Positions 45,570-56,540 of a stretch of 64,000 nt of DNA are shown here, piece by piece. The translations under genes were made by a program, and so were the position numbers. Position 1 is the stretch's first letter. Each line of letters begins with the position of its first letter. The DNA is from Sarcophilus harrisii (lineage: Eukaryota; Chordata; Mammalia; Dasyuromorphia; Dasyuridae): NCBI RefSeq assembly GCF_902635505.1, contig NC_045429.1, positions 430,245,669-430,309,668 on the forward strand, written 5' to 3'. Below the pieces are notes generated by a model. That model was not told the DNA's origin. It saw only the letters and a list, made by a program, of their open reading frames with translations, and did no database searches.

Positions 45570-46660
45570 ATGAATTTTAAGAAATGACCGTTTTCTTATT
45601 TTATTAATAACCAATTGATTAATAGCCAGTTAATGGCCAATAACCAATCAACAGGACCCCAAGATCCTCTTTTTGATCATTAATAACCAATCATTGGTAT
45701 GTCAGTTATTAGTAGTATTTTTTTTTTTCTCTTTTTATTTCTTTGTGAAGGACAAGGTTGACAATGAGACATTCTCCTCAGTCCTGGATGGAACCATCAA
45801 ACCTAGAGAAATTATTTCTGGTTAAAAGGTAAAAAAGAATCTAATCTAGGTGAACTCCACCCCATTGTTCAGCTCAGATAGGGGATGGAGAATATGTTTT
45901 CTTTTCTTTCATAGATTGCTGGGGAGAAAATGATCCGGGAAAATGCTGACAAAAACTACATTCCTCAGTCCCTTATGAGGATAAACCTACCTGTTATTAT
46001 AATATTCATTCTCTCATTAATTGTTTTTTTCACATCTCAGGGATAGGGTATTTTTTCAAGAGTATGTAAATCTCCAGTAGCCTCCTGGTGGGGTATTTGG
46101 ATTTTGAAAGAACCACTGACCTTAATTTATCATTTGCTACCCTTATTAAGAAACTGATTATTAATTACTCAGAAACTATCTCTTGGACTTTTCATTCATT
46201 AAAAATATTAATAAATTTTATTTGGACATGTACATCTTATGGGGACTTTCTTCTTTTCTCTTCTACAACAGATGCTGAAATAACAAATAATCATTTGAAC
46301 TCCCATAGAGTGTGGAAAGGATTATAGTGAAGCTTGATTAAAGCAATTTTTTTTCTTGTTCTCAGTTTACTTGCTTATAAAAAAAAAGTTGTTTAGATTA
46401 GATTTTGTTTAAAGGCACAGTTACCACATTATAGCTTTCTATGACACTTCATAGCTCCACATGATTTCCTGATACATAGGCTTACAAATGCAGAGTTAGA
46501 AAGAATCTTAGAAAATATCTACTACAACTATGTGATTTTAAAAAAGAAGAAGCTGAGCCCTAGAAAGTGACTTGTCCAAAGTCACAAAAAAATTTCAATC
46601 TCTGTCCTAGGAAGTTCTCCATTTCCACATGCATATATGAGCTGTTGCAATTACTAATTA
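45570..46660. other. Intergenic stretch without recognised gene
   Basis: Short internal repeats of 'taataaccaat' around 45604-45705. A weak MIR remnant lies near 46490-46600. No exon recognised. Confidence 0.45.
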
Positions 46661-46669
46661 GTTGGTGAT

Positions 46670-46925
46670 GCTGGGCAATCGACTTAACCTTTCTGAGTCT
46701 TACTTTCCTTAACTGTAAAATAAAGGAAATGGATAAGGTGGCAAGTGCAGTGCCTTACAGCTCTATATTTATGTTCATTATTTCCTTCCTATTCTTTAGT
46801 GTCAACCTATCAATCAATATACTTTTATTAAACAATTAGTAAGTGCAAGGTCTTGTACTAGGCACTGAGGTTACAAAGACAAAAATAAAATTTCCTCTGC
46901 CTTTTAGTATCTTACAATTCACTCA
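46670..46925 (+). repeat. MIR remnant and old dispersed repeat
   Basis: 'tttccttaactgtaaaataa' (MIR), followed by 'cttttattaaacaattagta', 'ggtcttgtactaggcactga', 'ggttacaaagacaaaa', a motif common in marsupial genomes. Confidence 0.6.
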
Positions 46926-46931
46926 ATTACT

Positions 46932-47275
46932 CAATAGATAGATAAATAGATGAATAGGTAGATTAATAGATACAAGAATGAACAGATAAATGGATAGATA
47001 CATTGATAGCTACATAGAAGAATAGCTAGAAAGATTTCATCTACTTAAATCTATCTATCACCTATATCTATCTATCCACCCATCTATCTATCTATCTATC
47101 CACAATCTATCTAGCTGTCTGTCTGTCTATCTACATATCTAGTTCCCTCCCTCCCTTTCTTCCTCCCCATCTATCTCTATCTATCTGTATTCTCTATCTA
47201 ACCTCCCTAGCTATCTCTGTCTGTCTAATCACACATCTATCTGTCTATCATCTATCCATCCATCTATATCTGCAT
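46932..47275. repeat. (GATA)n arm followed by (CTAT)n arm
   Basis: Interrupted GATA-type tetranucleotides (46932-47025) are followed by CTAT/CTGT-type tetranucleotides (47045-47275), so the two halves are roughly complementary. Confidence 0.9.
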
Positions 47276-47439
47276 AGAAGAGCAGTGATTAACATGTAAC
47301 TTGCATTCAAAAGCTTGGAAAAAGTGAGAAGGAATCAAAATCCTAGGTTTAGTGATGGAAAAAAAAGCTTAAAGGCCATCTAGTCCCCTCATTTTTACAG
47401 TCAAGAAAACAAAGTCTAAGGGAAGTCAAAACTCAGGTT

Positions 47440-48420
47440 TGAATGGTTAGTTGTTGTCCTTTGTTCTCAAAGAGGAACAAAATCACATCACCATTTAGAG
47501 TTAAATTAATATTTCCAACTGCTTGCTATAGGTCAGACACAAAGAGTCTCTATAAACATTTGGGGTGGATTCTCTAAATTTGCACATTTTCCATTTCTTC
47601 TGTGTTAATTCAATTCTGCTTTGCTGATAGGACATAGCGTCTTCTCTGATAAGGGTATGCTATGATGGGTACTGGTGTCTCTCATGTCATGCAATCACTT
47701 TTAAAGATTTTAAGAGAGACCTTGAGCATGACCTTATATTGCCCTGTGTGAGTTCTCCATAAAATAGTCTTTTGGCAAGCATACATTTGGCATTTGAACA
47801 ATATGACCAATCAAATGGAGTTGCATTCTCTGCAGTACAGTTGGAATGTTTAGCTCAACAATTTAGTTCAAGAAAGTACAGTGGGATAGCTAGTTGGTAC
47901 AGTGGATAGAGCACCAGCCCTGAAGTTAGGAGGACCTGAGTTCAAATCTGGCCTTAGACACTAAACACTTCACTCTTCCTGGCTGTGTGACCCTGGGCAA
48001 GTCACTTAGCCCCAATTGCCTTGGGGGGTGGGGGGGAGAAGGCCTCAGTGTCTGGGTATCTTATCCTGCCAGGTAATCTTCAGAATTTTCCTAAGACAAT
48101 TCAAATGGAAGCAATTCAGTTTCCTGGCATAAAACTGGTATCACTGTCCAGGTTTCACAGACCTGCAATAATAAGGTCAGTACAACAACTCTGTGGACCT
48201 TCAGTTTAGTAATCAGAACAATACCTCTCCTCTCCCATACTTTTTCTTGTAGCCACCCAAATACTGAACTGGTTCTGGCAATGTGTGTGCCAACCTCATG
48301 ATCAATGTGTACATCCCTGAAAAGTATACTGTCAAGGCAAATAAACTTATCCACAGCATCAAAATCTTATCCACATCAAAATTTCTTATTTACTGTAACC
48401 CACAGTAGTTTCACATTTCA
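47440..48420 (-). mobile_element. RTE-like non-LTR retrotransposon, C-terminal RT region, with a SINE inside
   Basis: The - strand frame 48091-48354 reads VWERRGIVLITKLKVHRVVV and LTLLLQVCETWTVIP, matching the widespread LINE motif 'VWERRGI...TKLKVYRAVVLPTLLYACETWTVY'. The similarity extends leftward to about 47440 ('aatatgaccaatcaaatgga'). A WSINE at 47883-48036 separates the parts. The exact clade (RTE or other) is uncertain. In-frame changes show it is dead. Confidence 0.8.
47883..48036 (+). repeat. WSINE-like SINE
   Basis: 'agctagttggtacagtggat', 'agagcaccagccctgaagtt', 'gtgtgaccctgggcaagtca', 'gccccaattgccttgg', ending in a G-rich run. One of the best preserved SINEs here. Confidence 0.93.
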
Positions 48421-49079
48421 AGGTCAGTCAGGTAGTAAATGAGAGAGTCAAGACTGGGATTTTCTACTCTCAATTTTGACCAAAAATGAGGAACTCATTG
48501 CTAAAGTAGAAATGACAATAGTTTTAGAAATGAGACACCACTAAATCACAGTTTACATTAAAAATAGGAGAAATTCCAGGTAAATAAGTCAAGTCTGATA
48601 TGTTCCTTAGATTTTGTGAGAATGTATATCAAAATATTAAAAAGAATGATTTGTTAAAAGTCAGCCCAAGTGGGACAATGGTAGGCACTTAAGAATGAAA
48701 TACAAAAGACATGAATGAAAATGATTCTCCTGAGGAAGAAAAATGGGAGCTGTCTAGAGAGAGATATGGCTTCATAGGGAAATCATGAACAAACAGACTT
48801 TTAAAGAGATGTGGAGGAGATGGAAGCAAAGATAAGAAGGCAAGCAAATGAAGACAAATCAATGTGAAAATAGTGAAAAGAATCATAAACATCATAATGA
48901 TCCAAGAAAGATGAGAAACACTAAGAAGTACATAAAATCTATAGCTTGAAGACATTTTAAAACTATGTTAGGACCAAGAGAATCACCAATTTAGGGATAA
49001 GACCAATGATTGGTGGTGGCAGTTGAGGATAGGTAGTATGGATGACAGTCAGAAGGATGAACCATTCAACTCTTATATG
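48421..49079. other. Intergenic stretch without recognised gene
   Basis: Possibly includes more decayed L3/CR1 sequence toward its right end; not provable by eye. Confidence 0.4.
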
Positions 49080-49640
49080 AGTTCAGTTTTCTTTTCCATG
49101 GAGAATGATTTTTAGAAATAGAAAGAATAGAACAAAAATGGTTGATAGTTTTGGAAATCAAAGGTTGATGAGAGAATAGCAAAATAGTTCCATCAATGTG
49201 TTCACATGAGTCCCAGAAGAATTATAAACTTAGTTACTGAAACAATTGGTAGATATGTCTGATCTTTGAAAAGTCTTATAGAATGGGGAGAGTTGCCACA
49301 AGACAGAAGGATATATGTTCTTATTTTCAAAAAATGGAAAGAGAATAGTTTACAGAATATAGGCCAGGGAGCTTAGCATTCAATTTCTGGAAAATTTTTA
49401 GAATGTATTATTGAATAAAAAAGTTAGCATTTCAAAATGGCAGACAATAGTGATCACTTATTACGAATTTTTGTGAATAGATCATTTCAGAAAAAATTCA
49501 TTTCCATTTTTCAAAGAGCAATCAGACTGTTAATATAGGCTAAATACTGTAGAAATGGTATACAGAGATTTAAATAAATTACATGATAAAATGTCTCAAT
49601 CTATCCTTGCCAAAAATATAGAGATGTACTAATAATTCTA
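49080..49640 (+). mobile_element. L3/CR1 LINE fragment (RT region)
   Basis: Ordered matches to CR1/L3 RT sequence: 'tcttattttcaaaaaatgga', 'aatataggccagggagctta', 'atttctggaaaatttttaga', then 'gtagaaatggtatacagaga' and 'aaataaattacatgataaaa' (from the block 'aaagcatttgacaaa'). Confidence 0.7.
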
Positions 49641-49654
49641 GTACTAATAATATA

Positions 49655-50295
49655 ATACTAGAAAGTTTACAAAGTATTTTCCATGTTATCTCATTTGATC
49701 CTCATAACTCCAAAAGCTAGGAATTATAATTAACCACATTTTACATACAAGGAAACTGAGTTCTCTCGAACATTGTTGAAAATACAGAGAGATATTAGTG
49801 AGATTTATTATTGATCTTATTATTGCTATTAAAAATAATTCTGCAAAGCCATTTGATTTGCTCTGTATAATAAACCCAAGTAATAGATACCTTTAATCTT
49901 CATTTTAATGAAGAGGAAGCTGGACTTGAGACCTTCCAAGGATAATACAACTAGTAAATAAATGAGATTTAAACTAAGCCCTTTGGACAACAAATCCATT
50001 GTTTTTTCCCCGCTCTGACATTATTTCTGCCATTATGGAGCTTATATTCTGGGAAAGAACCAAAAAACCTTAAGAAAAGAAAGGAGAATTTGAAAGAGAT
50101 TTGAGAGATCAAGTCCAACCACCATGCTTATCTTCAGAGTCAGAGTCTTAATTGGTAGAGCACACTGGCTTTGGAGCAAAGAAGAAATGCTCAAATCCTG
50201 CCCTACATATTACCAGATGTGTGAACCTGGTTTAGTTTCCTCATTTATTAAATAATGAAGTTGGACTAGGTGTTCCCTAAGATCCTGAATTAAGG
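49655..50295. repeat. Several MIR/THER remnants
   Basis: Antisense MIR tail at 49655-49775 ('gttatctcatttgatcctca', 'acatacaaggaaactgag'), an uncertain copy at 49890-49990, and a sense copy at 50125-50290 ('tttagtttcctcatttatta'). Confidence 0.6.
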
Positions 50296-50479
50296 AGAGA
50301 AAAAAGATAAAGGTTAAAGGGCTATTAGTCAATTATCTTAAACCTGTAATAAGGTTACAAAATCTGGTGATATACCTTCATATAATGCTTTGAGATGAAG
50401 CTCAGAAGATACTGAGCTGAATGGGAGATTTGTAGATCATCTTGTCCTGTCTCATTTATAAAAGAAAAAAAAAATTGGG

Positions 50480-50640
50480 GTCTATATATGGTGTAGTAAA
50501 TAGAGTACCAGGCCTGGAGTCAGGAGGATTTGAGTCCAAATTTGGTTTCAGACACTAAACACTTATTAGCTATGTGACTCTGGGCAAGTCACTTAACCCT
50601 AATTGCTGTGTAAAACAAAAATAAACAAACAAACAAAAAT
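50480..50640 (+). repeat. WSINE-like SINE
   Basis: 'atagagtaccaggcctggag', 'tcaggaggatttgagtccaa', 'ctctgggcaagtcacttaac', A-rich (CAAA) tail. Confidence 0.9.
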
Positions 50641-50644
50641 TTAA

Positions 50645-51340
50645 AACTCTAAGGTTTAGAGAAGCAAAATTATCACAGGCCCTGGATTTAAATCCAGATT
50701 CTCATAAACCGAAATAAACCTTTTCTACCAAATATCACTACCCTCAAAACAAAGATGCAAAAATACCTGGCTGGAAGCTGAATGATCCTACCAAAAGATC
50801 CCATTAGAGAAAATTTCAAGACTTTAGAAGGTGTTCCTTATGATCACTGATATATTTCAAATTCTGCAACTCCTTCATTGTTCAAAATTGCATCCACAAA
50901 ATTTTGTTCTCTTCCTTTTATTAAATATTATTTGAAACAACCACAACCATATCCTATCATATCCTTTATTAAATATAAGGATAGAGTTATACTCCCATGG
51001 TAATTAAACTGGAATATAGTTGAGCACTATCCCCATGAAGCCAGGATAAAAAAAAAAAATGGGAAATCTTCAGCAGCCAGAGTTCTTAAACACTTGGAAA
51101 TATGCCCTGACTCCAGTAGGGAGAGCATTTGAGCTTGTAGCTATGTCTGTGAATGAGTAGTCAGCCCTGACTGCTGCTGACATGAATGATAATGATGAAA
51201 TCACCTTGGAACAGCTATAAGCAGTCTTTTTCCCATTGAGCATGACTTGGAAATTGCCCTTGGAAGACTGGGAGGTATTGCACATTAAATAAATATGTAT
51301 TCCTATCTATGAACTCCCTGATCCATAAAATGATACCATG
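50645..51340. other. Intergenic stretch without recognised gene
   Basis: Frame 51070-51285 on the - strand shows no known domain. Confidence 0.45.
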
Positions 51341-51344
51341 TCAA

Positions 51345-51500
51345 AGCTAGGAAGAATCTTCCAATTCATGTAGTCCAACCATCTCATTTTCCAGGAGAAG
51401 TCAAATGAAAGGAATAACTTTCTTGAGTTCAAATACTTAGTAATTGACAGAGCTACATATTGAATAAAAGTCTTCTGTCTTAAAATTCAGTGTTTTTTGG
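51345..51500. repeat. MIR/THER-type remnant
   Basis: 'aagctaggaagaatcttcca', 'atgtagtccaaccatctcat', 'ttgacagagctacat'. Confidence 0.6.
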
Positions 51501-52270
51501 TTTTTGTTTTTCCATATCACAATGTTTCTCAAATGCACAGAGATAAAATTTTGTGGAATAAGAAAAGAATGAGGAAATATTTTTTGATTTCAATAAAATG
51601 TAGATATTTTAAATGAGAGGCTTGAAATGTAGGGTATCAAAGTGAAAGATTCATCTTCATGATCAGAATATGTTATTTTTTTCTTTTCAAAACCTTAAAC
51701 TACTGCTTCATGCCAAATGAATGAGTCCTATTTTCCTGAAGCTGCCATTCAATGTCATTTGACTCCAAATAACATTTCTTTACTATGCATCTTTTAAACT
51801 CTCCCTTGGAGGGAACCAATCCCAGAAGAAAAGGACATCCTATTTCCAGTGACTATTTACCATTCATGAACCTGGAAATCCAGTAAATGTGAATTATAAT
51901 GCTACAGTCCAGATATTAGCTGGTAAAAAGGCTGATTCTTTCATTTCTGCCCTTAAAATCTGGTCACTCTTTTCTCCAGTTGTATGCCACTATTAATTTC
52001 TTTTTCAACTTAGTTAATATACTTCCTTCCTTTTCTGAGTAAAATTTCTTTTTTTTCCTTTTAAAAATCTTTCAGAGAAAGCCAAGCCCAAGAAACTCAC
52101 TTCCTGTGGTCAGTTCCTCCATGGATATTCTCCTCATTGCCTTTCTGCTTCAGTAGCTATGTGGAAATTGGGTAGGCAGAGACCACAACTTCCTTCTTTC
52201 ATTTCCTGGCAAACTCAGAGCCCAGCTGTGTGCTCAGCAAATTTAGGAGTCTCCTTACCATTCTTACCTT

Positions 52271-52335
52271 ATGACGTCTCCCAGGGAGGGGGAATCTCCT
52301 TCCCCCTCAATCCTTTCTCTCTCCCAATAAAAGGG
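52271..52335 (+). promoter_or_regulatory. Core promoter of the CC chemokine gene (CRE-like, kappaB, TATA-like)
   Basis: In order: TGACGTCT at 52272-52279 (one base from a CRE), GGGAATCTCC at 52290-52299 (full match to the NF-kappaB consensus GGGRNWYYCC), and AATAAAAG at 52326-52333 as a TATA-like box. That box would place the start near 52355-52360 and give a 5' UTR of about 70 nt, usual for CC chemokines. The layout implies NF-kappaB-driven inducible transcription; this is inferred from motifs. Confidence 0.7.
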
Positions 52336-52427
52336 AGAAGACAGCCAGGAATTCAGTGAGATCAAGGGACAATTGGAAGCTGTTGAACCTACATCTATCT
52401 TAAGCCTACCTCCTCACTGACAGCACC

Positions 52428-52503
52428 ATGAAGGTCTCCAGAGGTATTCTGATCCTCGTTCTCATCGCTGCAGCTCTCTGCTGTCAAGTTCATGCCTCAC
52501 CTG
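52428..52503 (+). CDS. CC chemokine exon 1 (signal peptide)
   Basis: Encodes the first 25 residues plus one base of codon 26. The start codon sits in 'cagcaccATGaag', a good Kozak context (A at -3... C at -1). Donor G|GTAAGC. The hydrophobic core ILILVLIAAALCC is a clear secretory signal. Confidence 0.95.
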
Positions 52504-54429
52504 GTAAGCGTTCGCAGTCCTTCAATCCCTTTTATCCAAGGTTGCATAGAATTGGGTGTTGCTATCAAATATGAGTTGTGGAAGGGATCTTAAATTAATA
52601 TAGTACTCATTTTACAGAACCCAAGAACCTAGTGCCCTTTCTGTCACTCTATACTTTCAATGTCTTTTTCAAGAATAGATTCCTTGATATGGTTATTGTC
52701 TCAGCAAGACCTATAATAATTGGTAACTAACTGGTGGGGAAATTCCTCCTCTGTGGTAAAGATATTTCGGGAGCTCAACACATGGTTCCTTTGTCAAATT
52801 TTGCTTAGAAATCCAGGACTTTAATAATGAGTTTGCTGTTGTATTGGCTAAAATGTTGGCCTTCTCTGATCTTCCAATAGATAATGCCTATGGAGGATAG
52901 GAAGGACACAGTGATGTTCCCTCATCTAGCATCTGTTTGCTTGTAGATGCAAAAGAGAAGATAGCCTTTTAACACACCCAGTGTTTAATTCACCTTGAAT
53001 ACTTTTAGTGATTAATTCTTCCTAGTTACATTTTTAGATCCTTATTAGGTTGTAATAGGATGCTGTTCATATGATGCTTCCTTATTTCATTGGTGAGAAA
53101 ACTGAGGAAAAGGGTTTAAGTGACTTATCATTGTGCTCAGCTAGAATATTCCTACTCTTAGCTTGGGATACATAGTAGTTTTGGGATAAAAAGAGTGCTT
53201 GAAATTGTAGCTGAAAAGTATTTATTTTCCATATCTTCCTTTTTTCTCCTTCTGTTTTTAAAAATACTTATATTAAAAAAACAAACAGAAACATCCTAAT
53301 CTGTTATTCTTGGGCTTCTTTCAGATGGCCCTGACACTCCAGTTTGCTGCTTCATTTTCACCAGTAAAAAGATCCCTTCAAAACTGGTGGTGAACTATAG
53401 TGCCACTAGCAACAGATGTGCCAAGGAAGCTGTGATGTAAGTTAATTACGCATTGTCCCCTTGTCCCCTATACTACATTAGCCATTCATAAGGGATATAA
53501 GTAAGATTTCACAGATGAACTTGGAGGAGTGGTAATATGGCAGGTTCAGGACTTTCTGTGGTCAAACAAAAAGAAGTAGTTTCCTTGTCAGGGAACTAAC
53601 AATACTATTGATAAAAAGAAGCACCACCAAGAATAGGTAGTATCAATTCTATTACTATCATTATTCAAATTTGTGGGAGAAAATAAGAACCAAATATCTA
53701 GTGCAGCTCACTTTTTTTTTCTATTAAGAAAAATGAAGACCAAGAGAGGAGAAGTGATTGATCACACATCTAATTAATGACATCCCTTCCAAATTCTACC
53801 CTACCATATGGGTAGAGAAGCAACAGAGTGATGCAGTTGGCTTTAAATGGAGGAAAATAGAAAATACCACTTGGGTTTTTGGATATAGCTTTATGCTAAA
53901 CAGGGCAGAGTTAGTGTACACTACCCATAGTCAAGTTAAAACCAGTGAAAAAACAGATAGAGGTAGCTGGTAGAAAGAGGGCCCTTTCCATAAAGTCCAA
54001 TGGAGGATAAAGCCTCTATACTTAAATTTTTAGTTGCCATCTATAATTCTTTCTTAACTTGCTCATTATCCTAATTGTATTTGAGCAGGACATTCCAAGA
54101 ATCATCACAATTCTTCCTAGGCCAGGACTCGGGGAGGGAGCAGCAGATGACTCTTGAGAATAGTTCTCATTGAATTTTCTTTTCTAATCCCCAGTTTCTA
54201 GAATTCTAGTTTTTAGAATTCAAGGACTAGTATGGGGGAAAGAACAGGACTGGGATAGGATAATTCACTCATCTGGGATGAATAAATAAAGCCACTCACC
54301 AAAGGATATTTCTTCCATAGCTTTATCACAAAACAAGGCCTCAATATCTGTGCTAATCCAAAGGAGCAGTGGGTCCAAAATATTATGAAGCTATTAAACA
54401 GCAAAAAAGCAAAGACCCAGCGTCCATGA
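52428..54429 (+). CDS. CC chemokine precursor, three exons, intact (98 aa)
   Basis: Exons 52428-52503, 53325-53436 and 54321-54429 join (intron phases 1 and 2, GT-AG) into an uninterrupted 98-codon frame. This is the standard CC chemokine exon plan. Residues 1-23 form a signal peptide (MKVSRGILILVLIAAALCCQ...). The mature part starts about SPDGPDTPVCC and has Cys33-Cys34, Cys57 and Cys73 for the two disulphides, then ANPKEQWVQ with the conserved Trp80 and a C-terminal helix. Asn49-Tyr-Ser is a possible glycosylation site. Secreted chemokines bind G-protein-coupled CC receptors and glycosaminoglycans and recruit leukocytes. The signal peptide and N-terminus resemble CCL5 (MKVSAA...ASPYSSDTTPCC), while the long basic tail KKAKTQRP recalls MCP-type CCL2/7/8/11; orthology is undecided. 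The next gene faces it tail to tail. Confidence 0.94.
53325..53436 (+). CDS. CC chemokine exon 2 (CC motif and beta-strands)
   Basis: Acceptor 'cttctttcAG', donor GAT|GTAAGT. Encodes DGPDTPVCCFIFTSKKIPSK then LVVNYSATSNRCAKEAV: the N-loop, the CC pair, strand 1 and the third cysteine. 112 nt, the usual size for this exon. Confidence 0.95.
54321..54429 (+). CDS. CC chemokine exon 3 (core strand and C-terminal helix)
   Basis: Acceptor 'tcttccatAG'. Encodes (I)FITKQGLNICANPKEQWV followed by QNIMKLLNSKKAKTQRP and TGA. Lys/Arg-rich end suggests glycosaminoglycan binding. Confidence 0.95.
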
Positions 54430-54920
54430 AGACTACCACTACTTCCTGTTGCCACTGCCTGCTGGAGAACTGAACAGGATAGAAGAATAATTTATTTCCC
54501 TCCTACTTCCTACAACACACTGTGCAACATTTTATTATAATTTAAATATTTTGTCTTATTTAAATTATTGTTGTTTAACTTTATATGTCACAAGAATTTG
54601 TTCCTTACTCATCATTAATATTATTTTTGTAACCTACTCTTGGGAAAGCATTTTACCTCTGTACCCTAATTTCTTATCTGTAAAATGCATGAGGTTCCAG
54701 TCCTTTACTCCCTCTTCATAAAGCCTTTGTGAAAATTGTATTGAAAATCAATGTAAAAGGTGTTTAAGCCTTTTGCAGGGAAGTCACACCCTTAACCTAA
54801 GGTACTGATAATGAATGTTATTGTGGAAAACAATATTACACTACAATTATTGAATTTCCATGGACAAATATATTTTGTTTATAAAACCTTCGGTTGTGTT
54901 TTTTGTGCATATATTAAAAT
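54430..54920 (+). other. Probable 3' UTR with AU-rich elements
   Basis: ATTTATTT at 54490-54497 and further TTATTTAAA strings follow the stop. Such AREs are usual in cytokine and chemokine mRNAs and speed decay. No AATAAA lies close; ATTAAA at 54913-54918 is one candidate polyadenylation signal. The 3' end is uncertain. Confidence 0.5.
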
Positions 54921-55800
54921 GTTAGAACTCCCAGGATGAGAGGGTGCTAAGGTAAGAGTTTGAGGGGACAGCAGACTCTAGAGGAGACAAGACTTAGTTG
55001 GAAAATTTTTATTTTAGTGCAAACTAACCAAGTTTTCCTTTCTAAGAAGCCATTCCCTATATAAAACCCAAAGCTCTTCCCTATTATTTTCATTCATTTC
55101 TGTTCTTGTCTCCTCTAACCCTAGGACTATTTTCTTTGAAATCCCAACTCTTTATGATTAAGAAGATAACTTATGATACTCTATTCTGGCCAAGTCATCT
55201 CTTATCCTACATTAATATTTCCATTTTCTCCAACTGGTTTTTTCAAGGAACACCTCCCATTCATTCCTGTTCTCACCCTATCCTAGGTTAGCTCTAGCTT
55301 GTCAATATCTTTTCTTTAGTGTGAAAACTTGCTAACAATTTCCAACCTGACTCCCCCCCTCCCCAGTGAATAGAGATATGAGTGTTCTGAGGGCTTACCA
55401 GAATGGTACCTGAAAATTTTAGCACCAAGTCAAAACTGGGGAGAAAGGGAACGAGTAAAGAAATTGATTCTTCTGGGCAGCCTGGGGGGAAAGATGAGGA
55501 ACGATGGCAAGAGAGGGATGAGAGGAATATGTCTTCTTTGTCCAATGAGTAAACAAAGATATCATTTTACTACTTTATCAGCAGCTGCCCTCTCCAGAAC
55601 TGTGGACCTTCAGAGTCCCTGTTCTAGGGCATGTTATTTCACTTAGCTTTGGAAGTGTTACCCTGAGGCTATGCTGACCTAATAATTGATATTGGTAAGG
55701 AAGCAACTGCATACCCACAAAGCCTCCCAATATCTAAGCAGTCACAGATCATACTCATCTTCACATCCCATCTAACCTTGACCTAGGACATTTTCTTGCT
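54921..55800. other. Intergenic stretch without recognised gene
   Basis: No exon or element recognised. Confidence 0.45.
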
Positions 55801-55985
55801 TTCTTTTAAAAATTTATTTAGTATTTTACTATTTCTCAATTATATGTAGAGACACTTTTTAACATTCATTTTTAAAATTCTGAGTTCCAAATTCTCTCCC
55901 TTGCTCCCTGTCCCTCTCATTAAGACACCTAGTTATTCTCTTGACATATGCCCTATGGTTGTATACATAAAGCTTAATTTATCAT
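55800..55985 (-). mobile_element. Old L1-like 3' UTR fragment, antisense
   Basis: 'cactttttaacattcatttt' and 'ctgagttccaaattctctcc' are landmarks of an old antisense L1 3' UTR common in mammals. Confidence 0.55.
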
Positions 55986-56047
55986 TAGAAAAATATCATT
56001 TGTGGGATGGGAAAGCAAAGTAGTTAGATGTGGAAAGGTTTGGGCAG

Positions 56048-56051
56048 TGTA

Positions 56052-56128
<77 letters not shown>

Positions 56129-56345
56129 AAGAAAGAGAGAGAGAGAGAGACAGAAAGAGAGACACACAGAGAGAGACAGAAAGAGAGAGACAAAGAGACA
56201 GAGACAGAGAGACAGAGATAGAGAGATAAAGATGGAGAAAGAGAGACACAAAGACAGAGAGACATAGAGAGACAGAAAGACAAAGAGACAGAGACAAAGA
56301 GACAGAGAGACACACACAGAGAAAGACAGAGAGAAAGAAGAGAAA
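56048..56345 (+). repeat. Composite (TG)n-(GA)n-(GACA)n array, about 300 bp
   Basis: About 20 TG units, then GA units, then GAGACA/GAAAGA variants. Frames across it (poly-Leu/Ser, Arg/Glu) are repeat translations. Confidence 0.97.
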
Positions 56346-56540
56346 AAACAATCAGCATAACTGATCAATATATTAAAACATAAAAATGTGTGCAAAGCAT
56401 TTGTGAACCTTTCACTTCTGCAAAGGGAAAAAATGGGGGATGTCTCATCATATTCCTTTTTCTGAGTCATGTTTATTCCTTATAATTTTGGATTATAGAA
56501 TATTATTTTGGGGTGGGATTAAGAAAGTAACCATCCCATT
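56345..56540 (-). repeat. Dispersed repeat tail next to the purine array, copy 2
   Basis: Partner of 35755-35960. In both copies the same end abuts a long purine array on the + strand (pyrimidines in the sense of the repeat). Confidence 0.7.

Noticed and set aside
54213-54455. 80-residue frame on the - strand over chemokine exon 3
   Set aside because: Antisense shadow of the real exon.
55974-56470. Leu/Ser-rich and Arg/Glu-rich frames up to 148 residues
   Set aside because: Translations of the (TG)n-(GA)n array and the adjoining dispersed repeat.
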